Positions 55,400 through 64,000 of a DNA stretch of 64,000 nucleotides are shown here, in pieces. Origin of the DNA: Micromonospora ureilytica. Lineage in GTDB: Bacteria; Actinomycetota; Actinomycetes; Mycobacteriales; Micromonosporaceae. The DNA lies in contig NZ_JADOTX010000001.1 in the NCBI RefSeq assembly GCF_015751765.1, forward strand, positions 4,154,001 through 4,218,000, in the 5' to 3' direction. The position numbers were made by a program, and so were the translations under genes. The first letter of the stretch is position 1. Each line of letters begins with the position of its first letter. The notes below the pieces were generated by a model, which was not told where the DNA came from, did not search any database, and saw only the letters and a list, made by a program, of their open reading frames with translations.

Positions 55400-57757
55400 T
55401 CAGCGGAGGGCGATGGCGGCCAGGGCGGCGTTGACGATGCTGCCGGGCAGCAGGTCGTGCAGTTCGTACAGCTCGGCGACGCTGCCGGACTGGCCGAACT
55501 CGTCCACGCCGAGCGGCACCGCCGGCGCGCCGACCGCCGAGCCGAGCCAGGCCATCGCGTGCGACGCGGCGTCGTGCACGCTCACCACCGGCACCCGATC
55601 GGCGAACGCGGACCGCAGCGCGCCCGGCACGCTGGGCACCGTGGCCGTCCGTACGCCCTGGCGCAGGGTGCGCTGCCAGGCCCGGTAGAGCCGGTCCAGC
55701 GAGGTCACGTCCACCACGTGCGCGGCGATGCCCTCGTCGGCCAGCTCCGCCGCGGCGGCCAGCACCTCGGGCAGCACCGCGCCGGAGGCGGCCAACTGCA
55801 CCACCGGGGCGTCGACCAGGTGCGGGTACGCCTGGTGCGCGTCGACCAGCCGGTACGCCCCGGCGACCACCTGTCGGCGCAGCACCGCGTCGCCGAGCCG
55901 TGCCCGGGCCGCCTCGAACGGCGCCTGGTCCAACGGTCGGGTGCTCAACCGGAAGTAGTACGCGCCGTCCTCGGTTGGCGCGGCCGTCGCGGACGGGGCC
56001 GCCCCGCCCGCGATCTGCCCCAGCGCGTCGCAGAGCAGCCAGTCGAGGCTGCCCGCGTACGCCGGCTCGACGAAGGTCACCCCGGGCAACTCCAGGCCGA
56101 CCGACGCGGTAATGGTGGACTGGTGGGCGCCGCCCTCCGGGGCGAGGGTGATGCCGGACGGGGTGCCGGCGACCACGAACCGCGAGCCGGAGTACGTGCC
56201 GTACAGGAACGCGTCGAGACCGCGCAGCACGAACGGGTCGTAGACGGTGCCCACCGGCAGCAGCGGCTGACCAGACAGGTCCCAGGACAGCCCGAGCTGG
56301 CCGAGCAGCAGGAACAGGTTCATCTCCGAGATGCCCAGCTCGATGTGCTGCCCGGCGGGGCTCTCCGTCCAACGCAGCATCCGGTCCTCGGTCCAGGAGC
56401 GCTGCTCGGTCGGGGCGAAGACCCCGGTCTTGTTGATGAACCCGGCGAGGTTGGTGGAGGTGGCCACGTCCGGGGCTGTGGTGACCAGGTAGCGGCCCAC
56501 CTCCCGGTCCCGCGCCAGGTCCACCAGCACCCGACCGAAGACCTCCTGCGTGGAGATCGGCTTGTTGGCGCGTACTCCAATGCTCTCCGGAACGGTGACC
56601 CCGAGCGCACGCTCGCGCGGCGCGCGGGACAGCGCCTCCCGGCGGGCACCGGCCTGGATGCCGGCGGGCGACGACGGGTCGAGGCGGTCCCACTCGGTCT
56701 CGGCCGTCAACCCCTGCGCGGCGCGCAGCGTGTCGACCTGCTCCGAGCTGAGCAGCGCGGAATGGTTGCGCGGGTTGCCGGCGATGGGCAACCCCCAACC
56801 CTTCACCGTGTACGCGAAGACGACGCTGGGCCGGTCGGTGACCGCGTCGCACTGGGCGTACGCGTCCAGCATCGCCTGAAGGTCGTGCCCGCCCAGGTCG
56901 GTGACGAGCGGGCTCAGCTCCTCGTCGCTGACGTGGGCGATCAGCTCGTCGATGCCGGCCGGCGCGCCGTCCAGGAACTGCTTGCGCAGCGCCGGCCCGG
57001 CCAGCCCGAACAGCGACTGGTACTGCTCGTTGGGCATCGCGTCGATCCAGTCGCGCAACGCCTCGCCGCCCGGCCGGGCGTACGCCTCGGCGAGCCGACG
57101 GCCGTACTTGACCTCCACGACGTGCCAGCCGGCCGCCTCGAACTGGCCCCGCCACTGGTTGATCCGGATGCCGGGGACCACCCGGTCCAGCGACTGGCGG
57201 TTGAAGTCGACCAGCCACATGACGTTGCCCAGCCCGGTGGTCGCCGGATCGGCCACCGCCTCCCAGATGTTGCCCTCGTCCAGCTCGGCGTCACCGATCA
57301 ACGCCACGAACCGGGAGTGCGGGCGGGCCCCGAAGTGCGCGTCGACGTACCGCCGGGTGGCGGCGGCGAAGAGCGGCGCCGCCGCGCCCAGGCCGACCGA
57401 ACCGGTGGAGAAGTCCACAGCGTCCGGGTCCTTGGTGCGCGACGGGTACGACTGGAGGCCGCCACGGGCCCGCAGCCGGGGCAGGTAGGAGCGGTCCAGG
57501 TTGCCGAGCAGGTACTGGATGGCGTGGAACACCGGGGACGCGTGCGGCTTCACGGCGACCCGGTCCTCGGCGTCCAGGTGCGCGAACCAGAGCGCTGTCA
57601 TCGCCGTGACCAGGGAGGCGCTGGACGCCTGGTGACCGCCGACCTTCACACCGTCGCCGGTGGCCCGGTCATGGTTGGCGGCGTCCACGATCCGGGTGGC
57701 GAGCCAGAGCACCCGCCGCTGGATCTCGTCGAGGACATCGAGGTCGTGCTCGGTCAC
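55400..57757 (-). CDS. AceE-like thiamine diphosphate enzyme (pyruvate dehydrogenase E1/transketolase-like)
   Basis: 785 aa, about 100 shorter than true AceE. ThDP-binding motif GDAELDEGNIWEAV to WLVDFNRQSLD; the transketolase middle domain carries ELGISEMNLFLLLG, and a TK C-terminal domain ends the protein. Homologs are annotated either as AceE-like or transketolase-like; the substrate is uncertain, and no E2 or E3 gene lies nearby. GTG 57757 is used since GGATGGAG lies about 6 nt upstream. It is downstream of gatB in the same direction, 120 bp away. Confidence 0.85.
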   Translation of the reverse strand: MTEHDLDVLDEIQRRVLWLATRIVDAANHDRATGDGVKVGGHQASSASLVTAMTALWFAHLDAEDRVAVKPHASPVFHAIQYLLGNLDRSYLPRLRARGGLQSYPSRTKDPDAVDFSTGSVGLGAAAPLFAAATRRYVDAHFGARPHSRFVALIGDAELDEGNIWEAVADPATTGLGNVMWLVDFNRQSLDRVVPGIRINQWRGQFEAAGWHVVEVKYGRRLAEAYARPGGEALRDWIDAMPNEQYQSLFGLAGPALRKQFLDGAPAGIDELIAHVSDEELSPLVTDLGGHDLQAMLDAYAQCDAVTDRPSVVFAYTVKGWGLPIAGNPRNHSALLSSEQVDTLRAAQGLTAETEWDRLDPSSPAGIQAGARREALSRAPRERALGVTVPESIGVRANKPISTQEVFGRVLVDLARDREVGRYLVTTAPDVATSTNLAGFINKTGVFAPTEQRSWTEDRMLRWTESPAGQHIELGISEMNLFLLLGQLGLSWDLSGQPLLPVGTVYDPFVLRGLDAFLYGTYSGSRFVVAGTPSGITLAPEGGAHQSTITASVGLELPGVTFVEPAYAGSLDWLLCDALGQIAGGAAPSATAAPTEDGAYYFRLSTRPLDQAPFEAARARLGDAVLRRQVVAGAYRLVDAHQAYPHLVDAPVVQLAASGAVLPEVLAAAAELADEGIAAHVVDVTSLDRLYRAWQRTLRQGVRTATVPSVPGALRSAFADRVPVVSVHDAASHAMAWLGSAVGAPAVPLGVDEFGQSGSVAELYELHDLLPGSIVNAALAAIALR

Positions 57758-57879
57758 GGTGGCTCCATCCAGGCGTCGCCGTTGACGCCCTCGCGAGGGG
57801 TGCGGGGTGGCCGCGTAGTCGACAGGGGGTGGCGACACGCCGCCGCCGGGTCGCGGCGGCGGCGTGCTCCGGGTGGGTG

Positions 57880-59379
57880 TCAGCCCTGGACGCCGAGGCG
57901 CTCCAGGATCAGCTCACGCAGGGTCTTCGCGTCGGCCTGGCCCCGGGTGGTCTTCATGACCGCGCCGACCAGCGCGCCGACCGCCGCGACCTTGCCACTG
58001 CGGATCTTGTCGGCGATGCCGGGGTTCGCGGCGATCGCCTCGTCCACGGCTGCGGTGAGCGCGCCGGTGTCCGACACGACCTCCAGGCCCCGGTTGGTCA
58101 TGATCTCGGTGGGTGAGCCCTCACCGTCGACCACGCCCTCCAGCACCGTGCGCGCCATCTTGTCGTTGAGCTTGCCGGCGTCGACAAGCCCCTGCAACTC
58201 GGCGACCTGGGCCGGGGTGGCACCGATCTCGGCCAGCTCCACGCCGCTCTCGTTGGCCCGGCGGGACAGCTCACCCAGCCACCACTTGCGGGCCGCCGCC
58301 GGGGTGGTGCCGGCGGCCACGGTGGCCTCGATCAGCTCGACAGCGCCGGCGTTCAGCACCGACTGCATGTCCAGGTCGGAGAGGCCCCACTGCTCCTGGA
58401 GCCGACGCCTGTGCACCCGGGGCAGCTCCGGCAGGGCGGCCTTCAGCTCGGCGACCCAGGCCGGGTCCGGGGCGATCGGCACCAGATCCGGCTCCGGGAA
58501 GTACCGGTAGTCGGTGGCCGTCTCCTTCGAGCGACCCGGGGTCGTGTCGCCGGTGTCCTCGTGGAAGTGGCGCGTCTCCTGGGTGATCCGGCCGCCCGCG
58601 TCGAGCACCGACGCCTGCCGCAGCATCTCCGAGCGGACCGCCCGCTCCACCGACCGCAGCGAGTTGACGTTCTTGGTCTCGGTACGGGTGCCCCACTCCG
58701 CGCCCGGCAGGTTGAGCGAGGTGTTCACGTCGCAGCGCAGCGAACCCTCCTCCATCCGCACGTCGGAGACGCCGAGGGTGCGGATCACGTCGCGCAGCTC
58801 GGTGACGTACGCCTTGGCCACGTCGGGGGCGAGCGCACCGGTGCCCGTGATCGGCTTGGTGACGATCTCCACAAGGGGGATGCCGGCCCGGTTGTAGTCG
58901 ACCAGCGACTCCGTCGCGCCCTGGATGCGACCGGTGGCACCGCCGACGTGCAGCGACTTGCCGGTGTCCTCCTCGAGGTGCACCCGCTCGATCTCGATCC
59001 GCACCGTCTCGCCGCCCACCTCGACGTCCAGGTAACCGTCGACGCAGATCGGCTCGTCGTACTGGCTGATCTGGAAGTTCTTCGGCATGTCCGGGTAGAA
59101 GTAGTTCTTCCGGGCGAACCGGCACCACTCGGCGATCGAGCAGTTCAACGCCAGGCCGATCCGGATGATCGCCTCGATGGCCGCCTTGTTGGCCACCGGC
59201 AGCGAACCGGGCAGACCCAGGCACACCGGGCAGACCCGGGTGTTCGGCTCGCCACCGAAGTCGGTCGGGCAACCACAGAACATCTTGGTGTTCGTGCCCA
59301 GCTCGACATGGGTCTCCAGGCCGATCACCGGTTCGAAGCGCGCAACGACCTCGTCGTACGCGGGCAGTGTCGTGGTCAT
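57880..59379 (-). CDS. gatB: Asp/Glu-tRNA amidotransferase subunit B
   Basis: 499 aa. GatB binds the misacylated tRNA and phosphorylates the carboxyl group. Signatures: [20 protein letters not shown], the zinc cysteine set (CGC...VCPVC), [20 protein letters not shown], and the C-terminal YqeY-like tail domain ending [13 protein letters not shown] 59379 follows gatA by 13 bp. Confidence 0.97.
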   Translation of the reverse strand: MTTTLPAYDEVVARFEPVIGLETHVELGTNTKMFCGCPTDFGGEPNTRVCPVCLGLPGSLPVANKAAIEAIIRIGLALNCSIAEWCRFARKNYFYPDMPKNFQISQYDEPICVDGYLDVEVGGETVRIEIERVHLEEDTGKSLHVGGATGRIQGATESLVDYNRAGIPLVEIVTKPITGTGALAPDVAKAYVTELRDVIRTLGVSDVRMEEGSLRCDVNTSLNLPGAEWGTRTETKNVNSLRSVERAVRSEMLRQASVLDAGGRITQETRHFHEDTGDTTPGRSKETATDYRYFPEPDLVPIAPDPAWVAELKAALPELPRVHRRRLQEQWGLSDLDMQSVLNAGAVELIEATVAAGTTPAAARKWWLGELSRRANESGVELAEIGATPAQVAELQGLVDAGKLNDKMARTVLEGVVDGEGSPTEIMTNRGLEVVSDTGALTAAVDEAIAANPGIADKIRSGKVAAVGALVGAVMKTTRGQADAKTLRELILERLGVQG

Positions 59380-59392
59380 CGGGGCTCCTGCC

Positions 59393-60868
59393 TCACAGCG
59401 TCGGTGGGGTGAACGTGCCGACGGCCGACTCCAGCGCGGCGGCGACCCGGTACATCCGGTCGTCGGCCAGCGTCGGGGCCATCACCTGCAGGCCGACCGG
59501 CAGCCCCTCGGAGAGCCCGCAGGGCACCGAGATGCCCGGTCCGCCGTACAGGTTGGCCGGGATCGTGTACAGGTCGGCCAGGTACATCTGGTACGGGTCG
59601 GCGGTCCGCGCGCCCAGCGGGAACGCCACCGACGGGGTGGTGGGCGAGATCAGCGCGTCGACCTGCTCGAACGCGGCGGTGAAGTCCCGGGTGATGAGCG
59701 TCCGGACCTTCTGCGCCTGCCCGTAGTACGCGTCGTAGTAACCCGACGACAGCGCGTACGTGCCGATCATGATGCGGCGCTTGACCTCCGGGCCGAAGCC
59801 GGCCTCGCGGGTCAGCGACATGACCTCTTCCAGCGACCGGTTGCCGTCGTCGCCGACCCGCAGGCCGAACCGGACGCCGTCGAACCGGGCCAGGTTGGAG
59901 GAGCATTCGCTCGGGGCGATGAGGTAGTACGCCGGCAGCGCGTACGCGAACGTCGGGCAGGAGATCTCGACGACCTCGGCGCCCATCTTGGTCAGCGCGT
60001 CCACCGACTCCCGGAACGCTGCCATCACGCCCGGCTCGGCGCCCTCGCCGACGAACTCACTCACGATGCCGAGCCGCACACCGGTCAGGTCGCCGGTCGC
60101 GCCGAGCTTCGCCGCGGCCACCACGTCCGGCACGGGCTGCGGGATCGAGGTGGAGTCACGCGGGTCGTGCCCGCCGATCACCTGGTGCAGCAGGGCCGCG
60201 TCGAGCACGTTGCGGGCGCACGGGCCAGGGGTGTCCAGCGACGAGGAGAAGGCCACCAGCCCGTAACGGGAGGTGCCGCCGTAGGTGGGCTTGGCGCCCA
60301 CCGTGCCGGTGACCGCGCCGGGCTGACGGATCGAGCCGCCGGTGTCCGAGCCGATCGCCAGCGGCGCCTCGTACGCGGCAAGCGCGGCAGCGCTGCCACC
60401 ACCCGAGCCACCGGGGATCCGGCCCAGGTCCCACGGGTTGTGCGTCGGGCCGTACGCCGAGTATTCGGTGGAGGAGCCCATCGCGAACTCGTCCATGTTG
60501 GTCTTGCCGAGCATCACCGTGCCGGCCTCCCGCAGCCGCTGCACGATCGTCGCGTCGTACGGCGGGCGCCAGCCCTCCAGGATCTTCGACCCCACGGTGG
60601 TCGGCACGCCCCGGGTGGCGAGCACGTCCTTGACCGCGACCGGCACACCCGCGAGCGGGCCCAACTCCTCGCCGGCAGCCCGGCGCTCGTCCACGGCGCG
60701 GGCCGCGGCGAGCGCGCCGTCGGTGTCGACGTGCAGGAAGGCGTGCACGCGGTCGTCGACCGCGGCGATCCGGTCCAGGTGCGCCTGGGTCACCTCGACG
60801 GCGGAGGTCTCGCCCCCGGCGACCAGGCTCGCGATCTCCGTCGCGGTCATTCTGGTCAAATCGCTCAT
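59393..60868 (-). CDS. gatA: Asp/Glu-tRNA amidotransferase subunit A
   Basis: 491 aa amidase. Catalytic Ser-cis-Ser-Lys set: Lys in VPVAVKDVL, Ser in [13 protein letters not shown], and Ser in [10 protein letters not shown]. It releases ammonia from glutamine for GatB. ATG 60868 gives the usual [10 protein letters not shown] start a few residues in. It follows gatC by 76 bp. Confidence 0.97.
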   Translation of the reverse strand: MSDLTRMTATEIASLVAGGETSAVEVTQAHLDRIAAVDDRVHAFLHVDTDGALAAARAVDERRAAGEELGPLAGVPVAVKDVLATRGVPTTVGSKILEGWRPPYDATIVQRLREAGTVMLGKTNMDEFAMGSSTEYSAYGPTHNPWDLGRIPGGSGGGSAAALAAYEAPLAIGSDTGGSIRQPGAVTGTVGAKPTYGGTSRYGLVAFSSSLDTPGPCARNVLDAALLHQVIGGHDPRDSTSIPQPVPDVVAAAKLGATGDLTGVRLGIVSEFVGEGAEPGVMAAFRESVDALTKMGAEVVEISCPTFAYALPAYYLIAPSECSSNLARFDGVRFGLRVGDDGNRSLEEVMSLTREAGFGPEVKRRIMIGTYALSSGYYDAYYGQAQKVRTLITRDFTAAFEQVDALISPTTPSVAFPLGARTADPYQMYLADLYTIPANLYGGPGISVPCGLSEGLPVGLQVMAPTLADDRMYRVAAALESAVGTFTPPTL

Positions 60869-60944
60869 GCCGTCACTCCGCTTCGCTCCACGACGCCATG
60901 AGGCACCACGGCGCTGCACTGCTGATTCGCTCGCTGCCGCTCGC
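60869..60944. repeat. GAGCG-rich spacer between gatC and gatA
   Basis: On the minus strand the 76-bp spacer contains GAGCGAGCGGCAGCGAGCGA and, further on, GGAGCGAAGCGGAGTGACGG. These GAGCG/AGCGGAG units are a frequent intergenic repeat style in actinobacteria. No gene or terminator was seen. Confidence 0.45.
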
Positions 60945-61250
60945 TCATGAGGCCACATCCTCGGTCAGGATCCGCGGTACGCGGAACCGCTGGTCCTCGG
61001 CGTCGGGCGCACCCGACAGCGCTTCCTCCGGGGTCAGGCACGGCGTGACGACGTCCTCGCGGAAGATGTTGGTCAGCGGCACCGAGTGCGAGGTCGGCGG
61101 GATGTCCGCGGCAGCGACCTCGCCGACCTGGGCGACCGCCTGGAGGATCACGTCGAGCTGGCCGGCGAACGTGTCCAGCTCCTCCTCGGTGACGGCGAGC
61201 CGCGACAGGCGCGCCAGGTGCGCGACCTCCTCGCGGGAGATGGCGGCCAT
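60945..61250 (-). CDS. gatC: Asp/Glu-tRNA amidotransferase subunit C
   Basis: 101 aa, the belt subunit that holds GatA and GatB together. Signature [20 protein letters not shown] at the N-terminus and [20 protein letters not shown] at the end. ATG 61250; a weak AGGAATTCAGAAGGGGGC lies upstream. First gene of gatC-gatA-gatB. Confidence 0.96.
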   Translation of the reverse strand: MAAISREEVAHLARLSRLAVTEEELDTFAGQLDVILQAVAQVGEVAAADIPPTSHSVPLTNIFREDVVTPCLTPEEALSGAPDAEDQRFRVPRILTEDVAS

Positions 61251-61407
61251 CCGTGCCCCCTTCTGAATTCCTGCTGGTCGGGCGATGTGCCGGCCGCGCG
61301 ACAGGTGGAGCGTGACACGCGGTGACCGGAGCGAGTCTATTGTTCCGCTCCGGTGCCGCGTCCCCGACTCCCCCTCCGCCGGCCGTCGTGCCGTGTCGGC
61401 GGGCGGG

Positions 61408-64000
61408 TCAGCGGGTGGGGCGGCGAGCGACGTCCGGCTGCGGGTGCCCGCCGGTCGGGCGGACCGGCCGGTACCGGGCCAGCCAGGTGACCAACTCCTC
61501 GGCCGGCATCGGCCGGGCGTAGAACCAGCCCTGAGCGGCGTCGCAGCCGGCGGCGTGCAGCATCCGCCAGGTCCGCTCGTCCTCGACACCCTCGGCGACC
61601 ACCCGCAGCCCCAGAGCGCCGGCCAGCTCGATCATCGACCGGACGATCGCCGCGTCGTCGGCGTCGTCGGCCATGCCGAGGACGAACGACCGGTCCACCT
61701 TCACCTCGGACAGCGGCAGCCGGCGCAGGTGCTGGAGGGAGGAGTAGCCGGTGCCGAAGTCGTCAAGCGCGATGGCCACCCCGATCCGGTGCAGCCGGGA
61801 GATGGTGGCCAGCACCCGGCGCGGGTCGGCCATCAACGCGCCCTCGGTGATCTCGACCTGCAGCCGCTCGGCCGGCACCCCGTGGCGGGCCAGCCGGTCG
61901 GCGATCTGATCGGCGATCTCACCGGTGTGCAGGTCGCGCACGCTCACGTTCAGCGCCGCGCGGAGGGCGATCCCGGCCGCCGACCACTTGGCGAGCTGCT
62001 CCACCACATCGTCGACGACACGACGGGTGAGCAGTCGCATCACTGCGCTCTGCTCGGCGACCCGGATGAGTTCCTCCGGGTCGACCATGCCCCGCCGGGG
62101 GTGTCGCCAGCGCAGCAGGGCCTCGACGCCGACCACCTCGCCGGTCGCGATGGCGATCTGCGGCTGGTAGTACATGGTGATTTCCCCGGCGTCGTCGGCC
62201 GGCTCGTCGTCCGCGTGCGCCCACCCGGTCGGTTCGAGTGGCTGCCCGGGCGTACCGGGGCCGACGTCCCGCCGCGCCCCGGTGCGACCCTTGCCCACCG
62301 CGCTGCCGTTCGGGGACCGCCGGCCGTTCCCGCCCCCGGCGCGCCGCTCCCGGGTCGAGCCGGAACGGGTGCCGGCGACGGTGGCACGGGCGTTGCGGCC
62401 CCGGATCGGGTCGGCTCCGGTGGCGATCCGGTTGATCAGCTCATCGGAGTGCACCAGCTCGGCGTCGGTGCGCCGACGGCGCGCCCACCACCGAACAGCT
62501 CCCGGAGGGGCCGTGGCGACCGCCGGCGCCGGGTCCCCCGCCGGCGCGGGCTGGCCCGGCGCTGGGCTGGGCAGCGCCGCCCCGTCACCGCCGCGCACCT
62601 CCGCAGTCACGACAAGGGGTACGTCGACAGTCCGCTCGGCGTCGCTCGGCACGCCGTGCCGGCCGTTTCCGTCCGCCGGCGCGGCCGCATCCTCGCCCTG
62701 ACCCTGACCTGTCGGCTCGGCGTCGGCGTCGAATGGCCCCTCGGTCGAGGGGCTGGCCTCCAGTACGCGGCGCAGGTCGGCGAGGAGGCCGAGTCGCTCG
62801 GCGGAGTTGTGGTCGGACTCCGGTGCGTACACGGCCACCGTGTCGTTGCGGTGCTTGGCGTCGTACATCGCGACGTCGGCGTGGCGCATCAGGGTGGCGA
62901 AGTCCTCGCCGTGCTCGGGGAAGAGGGCGATCCCGATCGACCCGCCCACGTCCAACGGCAGCCCGTCGAGCGGCACCGGCTCGGCCAGCGCCTCGACCAC
63001 CCGGTCGGCCATCTCCCGCGCCTGACCGACGTCGGTCAGCCCGGTCATCACGATGGCGAACTCGTCACCGCCGAGCCGGGCGATCATCTGTGGTCGGGGC
63101 TGCACATCGGTGAGCCGAGCGCTGACCTCGACCAGCAGCCGGTCGCCCACAGCGTGCCCGAGGGCGTCGTTGACGTTCTTGAAGCGGTCCAGGTCGATCA
63201 GCAGCAGTGCCAACTGCCCGTCGGGTTCACCGCGAGCGGTCCGCTCGGCATGCACGTGCACCTGCTCCGCCACCTCGGCCAACAGGGCCTTGCGGTTGGG
63301 CAGCCCGGTCAGCGGGTCGGCGGCGGCGAGGTGCTGCTGCTCGTTCGTCAACCGCGCCATCCGGTAGACCGCGAAGAGCGGCACCAGCACCAGCGGGATC
63401 AGCGCGGCGCTGACCCGCGCCGCGGCGACCAGCACCGGGGCGAGCAGCAGCAGTGAGCCGGTGGAGAGCAACTCGAACCCGAGGCCCTGACGGACGGTGG
63501 GCCACCAGCGATCTCCGAAACGCAGCCGCACCGCCCAGCTGACCAACCCGTAGTTGACGACGAACCAGGCCAGCGCGGCGCCGCCGACGGCGGCCACGTC
63601 GGTCCAGTGCAACCGTCCGCCGGAGAAGATCGTGCCCGACCCGAGCTGGATCACCCCGTACGCGGCGGCGAGGGCACACGCGTACTGGCCGACGTTGAAC
63701 GCCGTGCGCCACGCGGCGTGCCCCATCCGCCAACCCGAGAGGACCACCCCCAGCGCCTGCACCACCACCGCCGGGCCGAGGCCCCAGCCGAGCAGGATCG
63801 CGAAGGTGAAGCAGGTGGACGGGAACACCGCCGACGTCTGCCGGCGCCCCGGTGGAACGAACGGGCGCGCGTCGCAGACCACGGCGAGCGCGGCCATCGT
63901 CCAGAACGCCACCGGCAGCCCGGACAGTTCGTCGGGGAGCCTCGCGAGTGGAACGGCGGCGGTCAGCGCGGCGACCGCCAGGATGCCGGCGACGAAGGCG
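61408..64000 (-). CDS. Membrane GGDEF-EAL protein (5' end beyond window)
   Basis: More than 860 aa. The frame is open to the right edge and still encodes a membrane helix there, so the start lies outside. Several helices precede a GGDEF domain with [11 protein letters not shown] and [11 protein letters not shown] intact. An unusually long low-complexity linker of about 170 residues (Pro, Ala, Gly, Arg, Asp) separates it from an EAL domain with [27 protein letters not shown] and VKVDRSFV intact. Both cyclic-di-GMP activities are therefore possible. Confidence 0.92.
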   Translation of the reverse strand, partial: AFVAGILAVAALTAAVPLARLPDELSGLPVAFWTMAALAVVCDARPFVPPGRRQTSAVFPSTCFTFAILLGWGLGPAVVVQALGVVLSGWRMGHAAWRTAFNVGQYACALAAAYGVIQLGSGTIFSGGRLHWTDVAAVGGAALAWFVVNYGLVSWAVRLRFGDRWWPTVRQGLGFELLSTGSLLLLAPVLVAAARVSAALIPLVLVPLFAVYRMARLTNEQQHLAAADPLTGLPNRKALLAEVAEQVHVHAERTARGEPDGQLALLLIDLDRFKNVNDALGHAVGDRLLVEVSARLTDVQPRPQMIARLGGDEFAIVMTGLTDVGQAREMADRVVEALAEPVPLDGLPLDVGGSIGIALFPEHGEDFATLMRHADVAMYDAKHRNDTVAVYAPESDHNSAERLGLLADLRRVLEASPSTEGPFDADAEPTGQGQGEDAAAPADGNGRHGVPSDAERTVDVPLVVTAEVRGGDGAALPSPAPGQPAPAGDPAPAVATAPPGAVRWWARRRRTDAELVHSDELINRIATGADPIRGRNARATVAGTRSGSTRERRAGGGNGRRSPNGSAVGKGRTGARRDVGPGTPGQPLEPTGWAHADDEPADDAGEITMYYQPQIAIATGEVVGVEALLRWRHPRRGMVDPEELIRVAEQSAVMRLLTRRVVDDVVEQLAKWSAAGIALRAALNVSVRDLHTGEIADQIADRLARHGVPAERLQVEITEGALMADPRRVLATISRLHRIGVAIALDDFGTGYSSLQHLRRLPLSEVKVDRSFVLGMADDADDAAIVRSMIELAGALGLRVVAEGVEDERTWRMLHAAGCDAAQGWFYARPMPAEELVTWLARYRPVRPTGGHPQPDVARRPTR

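Noticed and set aside
55457..58510. A plus-strand open frame of about 1000 codons
   Set aside because: Composition is Arg/Gly/Val-rich with no domain; it mirrors the AceE-like and gatB genes on the other strand.

Overview
The window is high-GC actinobacterial DNA, most like Micromonosporaceae (Micromonospora or Salinispora type). The signs are GC-rich third codon positions, many GTG starts, an NdgR-type IclR regulator divergent from leuC, a DUF3152 metalloprotease, an LppX/LprAFG-type lipoprotein, gatCAB, and several GGDEF/EAL proteins. No insertion sequence, prophage, integrase or CRISPR array was seen. The species call is inference from gene content and style.

Region 1-30.6 kb is a dispersed branched-chain amino acid and serine supercluster. 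It holds leuC (cut by the left edge), ndgR, cimA, ilvE, leuB, serA, ilvC, ilvN, ilvB and ilvD. Together they cover isoleucine synthesis through citramalate, the common ilv steps, part of leucine synthesis, transamination, and the first step of serine synthesis. Between them lie three tRNA genes (two identical Glu-CTC, one Gln-CTG), a FAH-family hydrolase, a DNA-glycosylase-like protein, ArfB, an S1C protease with a MoxR-DUF58-VWA operon, an exo/endonuclease-family protein, AhpD preceded by a decayed ahpC remnant, a PRC-barrel protein, a tyrosine phosphatase and an ApbE protein. Both cimA and the ilvB operon are preceded by a short leader peptide and an intrinsic terminator, so both look controlled by attenuation. 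leuC/ndgR and leuB share a 15-bp motif that is a candidate NdgR site.

Region 30.6-34.4 kb has a lipoprotein, a decayed stretch carrying a perfect 27-bp palindrome, and a secreted metalloprotease. Region 34.4-39.6 kb is a ROK regulator divergent from a tightly overlapping operon: glutamate-type ABC transporter, asparaginase, CutC. Region 39.7-46.5 kb has a membrane protein, an ArsR-SulP pair, intergenic palindromic repeats, and a beta-mannosidase divergent from a LacI regulator with a 12-bp palindromic operator between them.

Region 46.5-64 kb carries signalling and housekeeping genes: a degenerate GGDEF-EAL protein, a small membrane protein, a hydroxyacid dehydrogenase, a GAF-SpoIIE phosphatase, a sugar-dehydrogenase-like lipoprotein, a membrane metallophosphoesterase, an AceE-like thiamine enzyme, gatCAB, and a GGDEF-EAL protein cut by the right edge.

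Many single genes start without a Shine-Dalgarno sequence, 6-7 nt after a TANNNT-like -10 box. This predicts widespread leaderless mRNAs and was used to pick starts.
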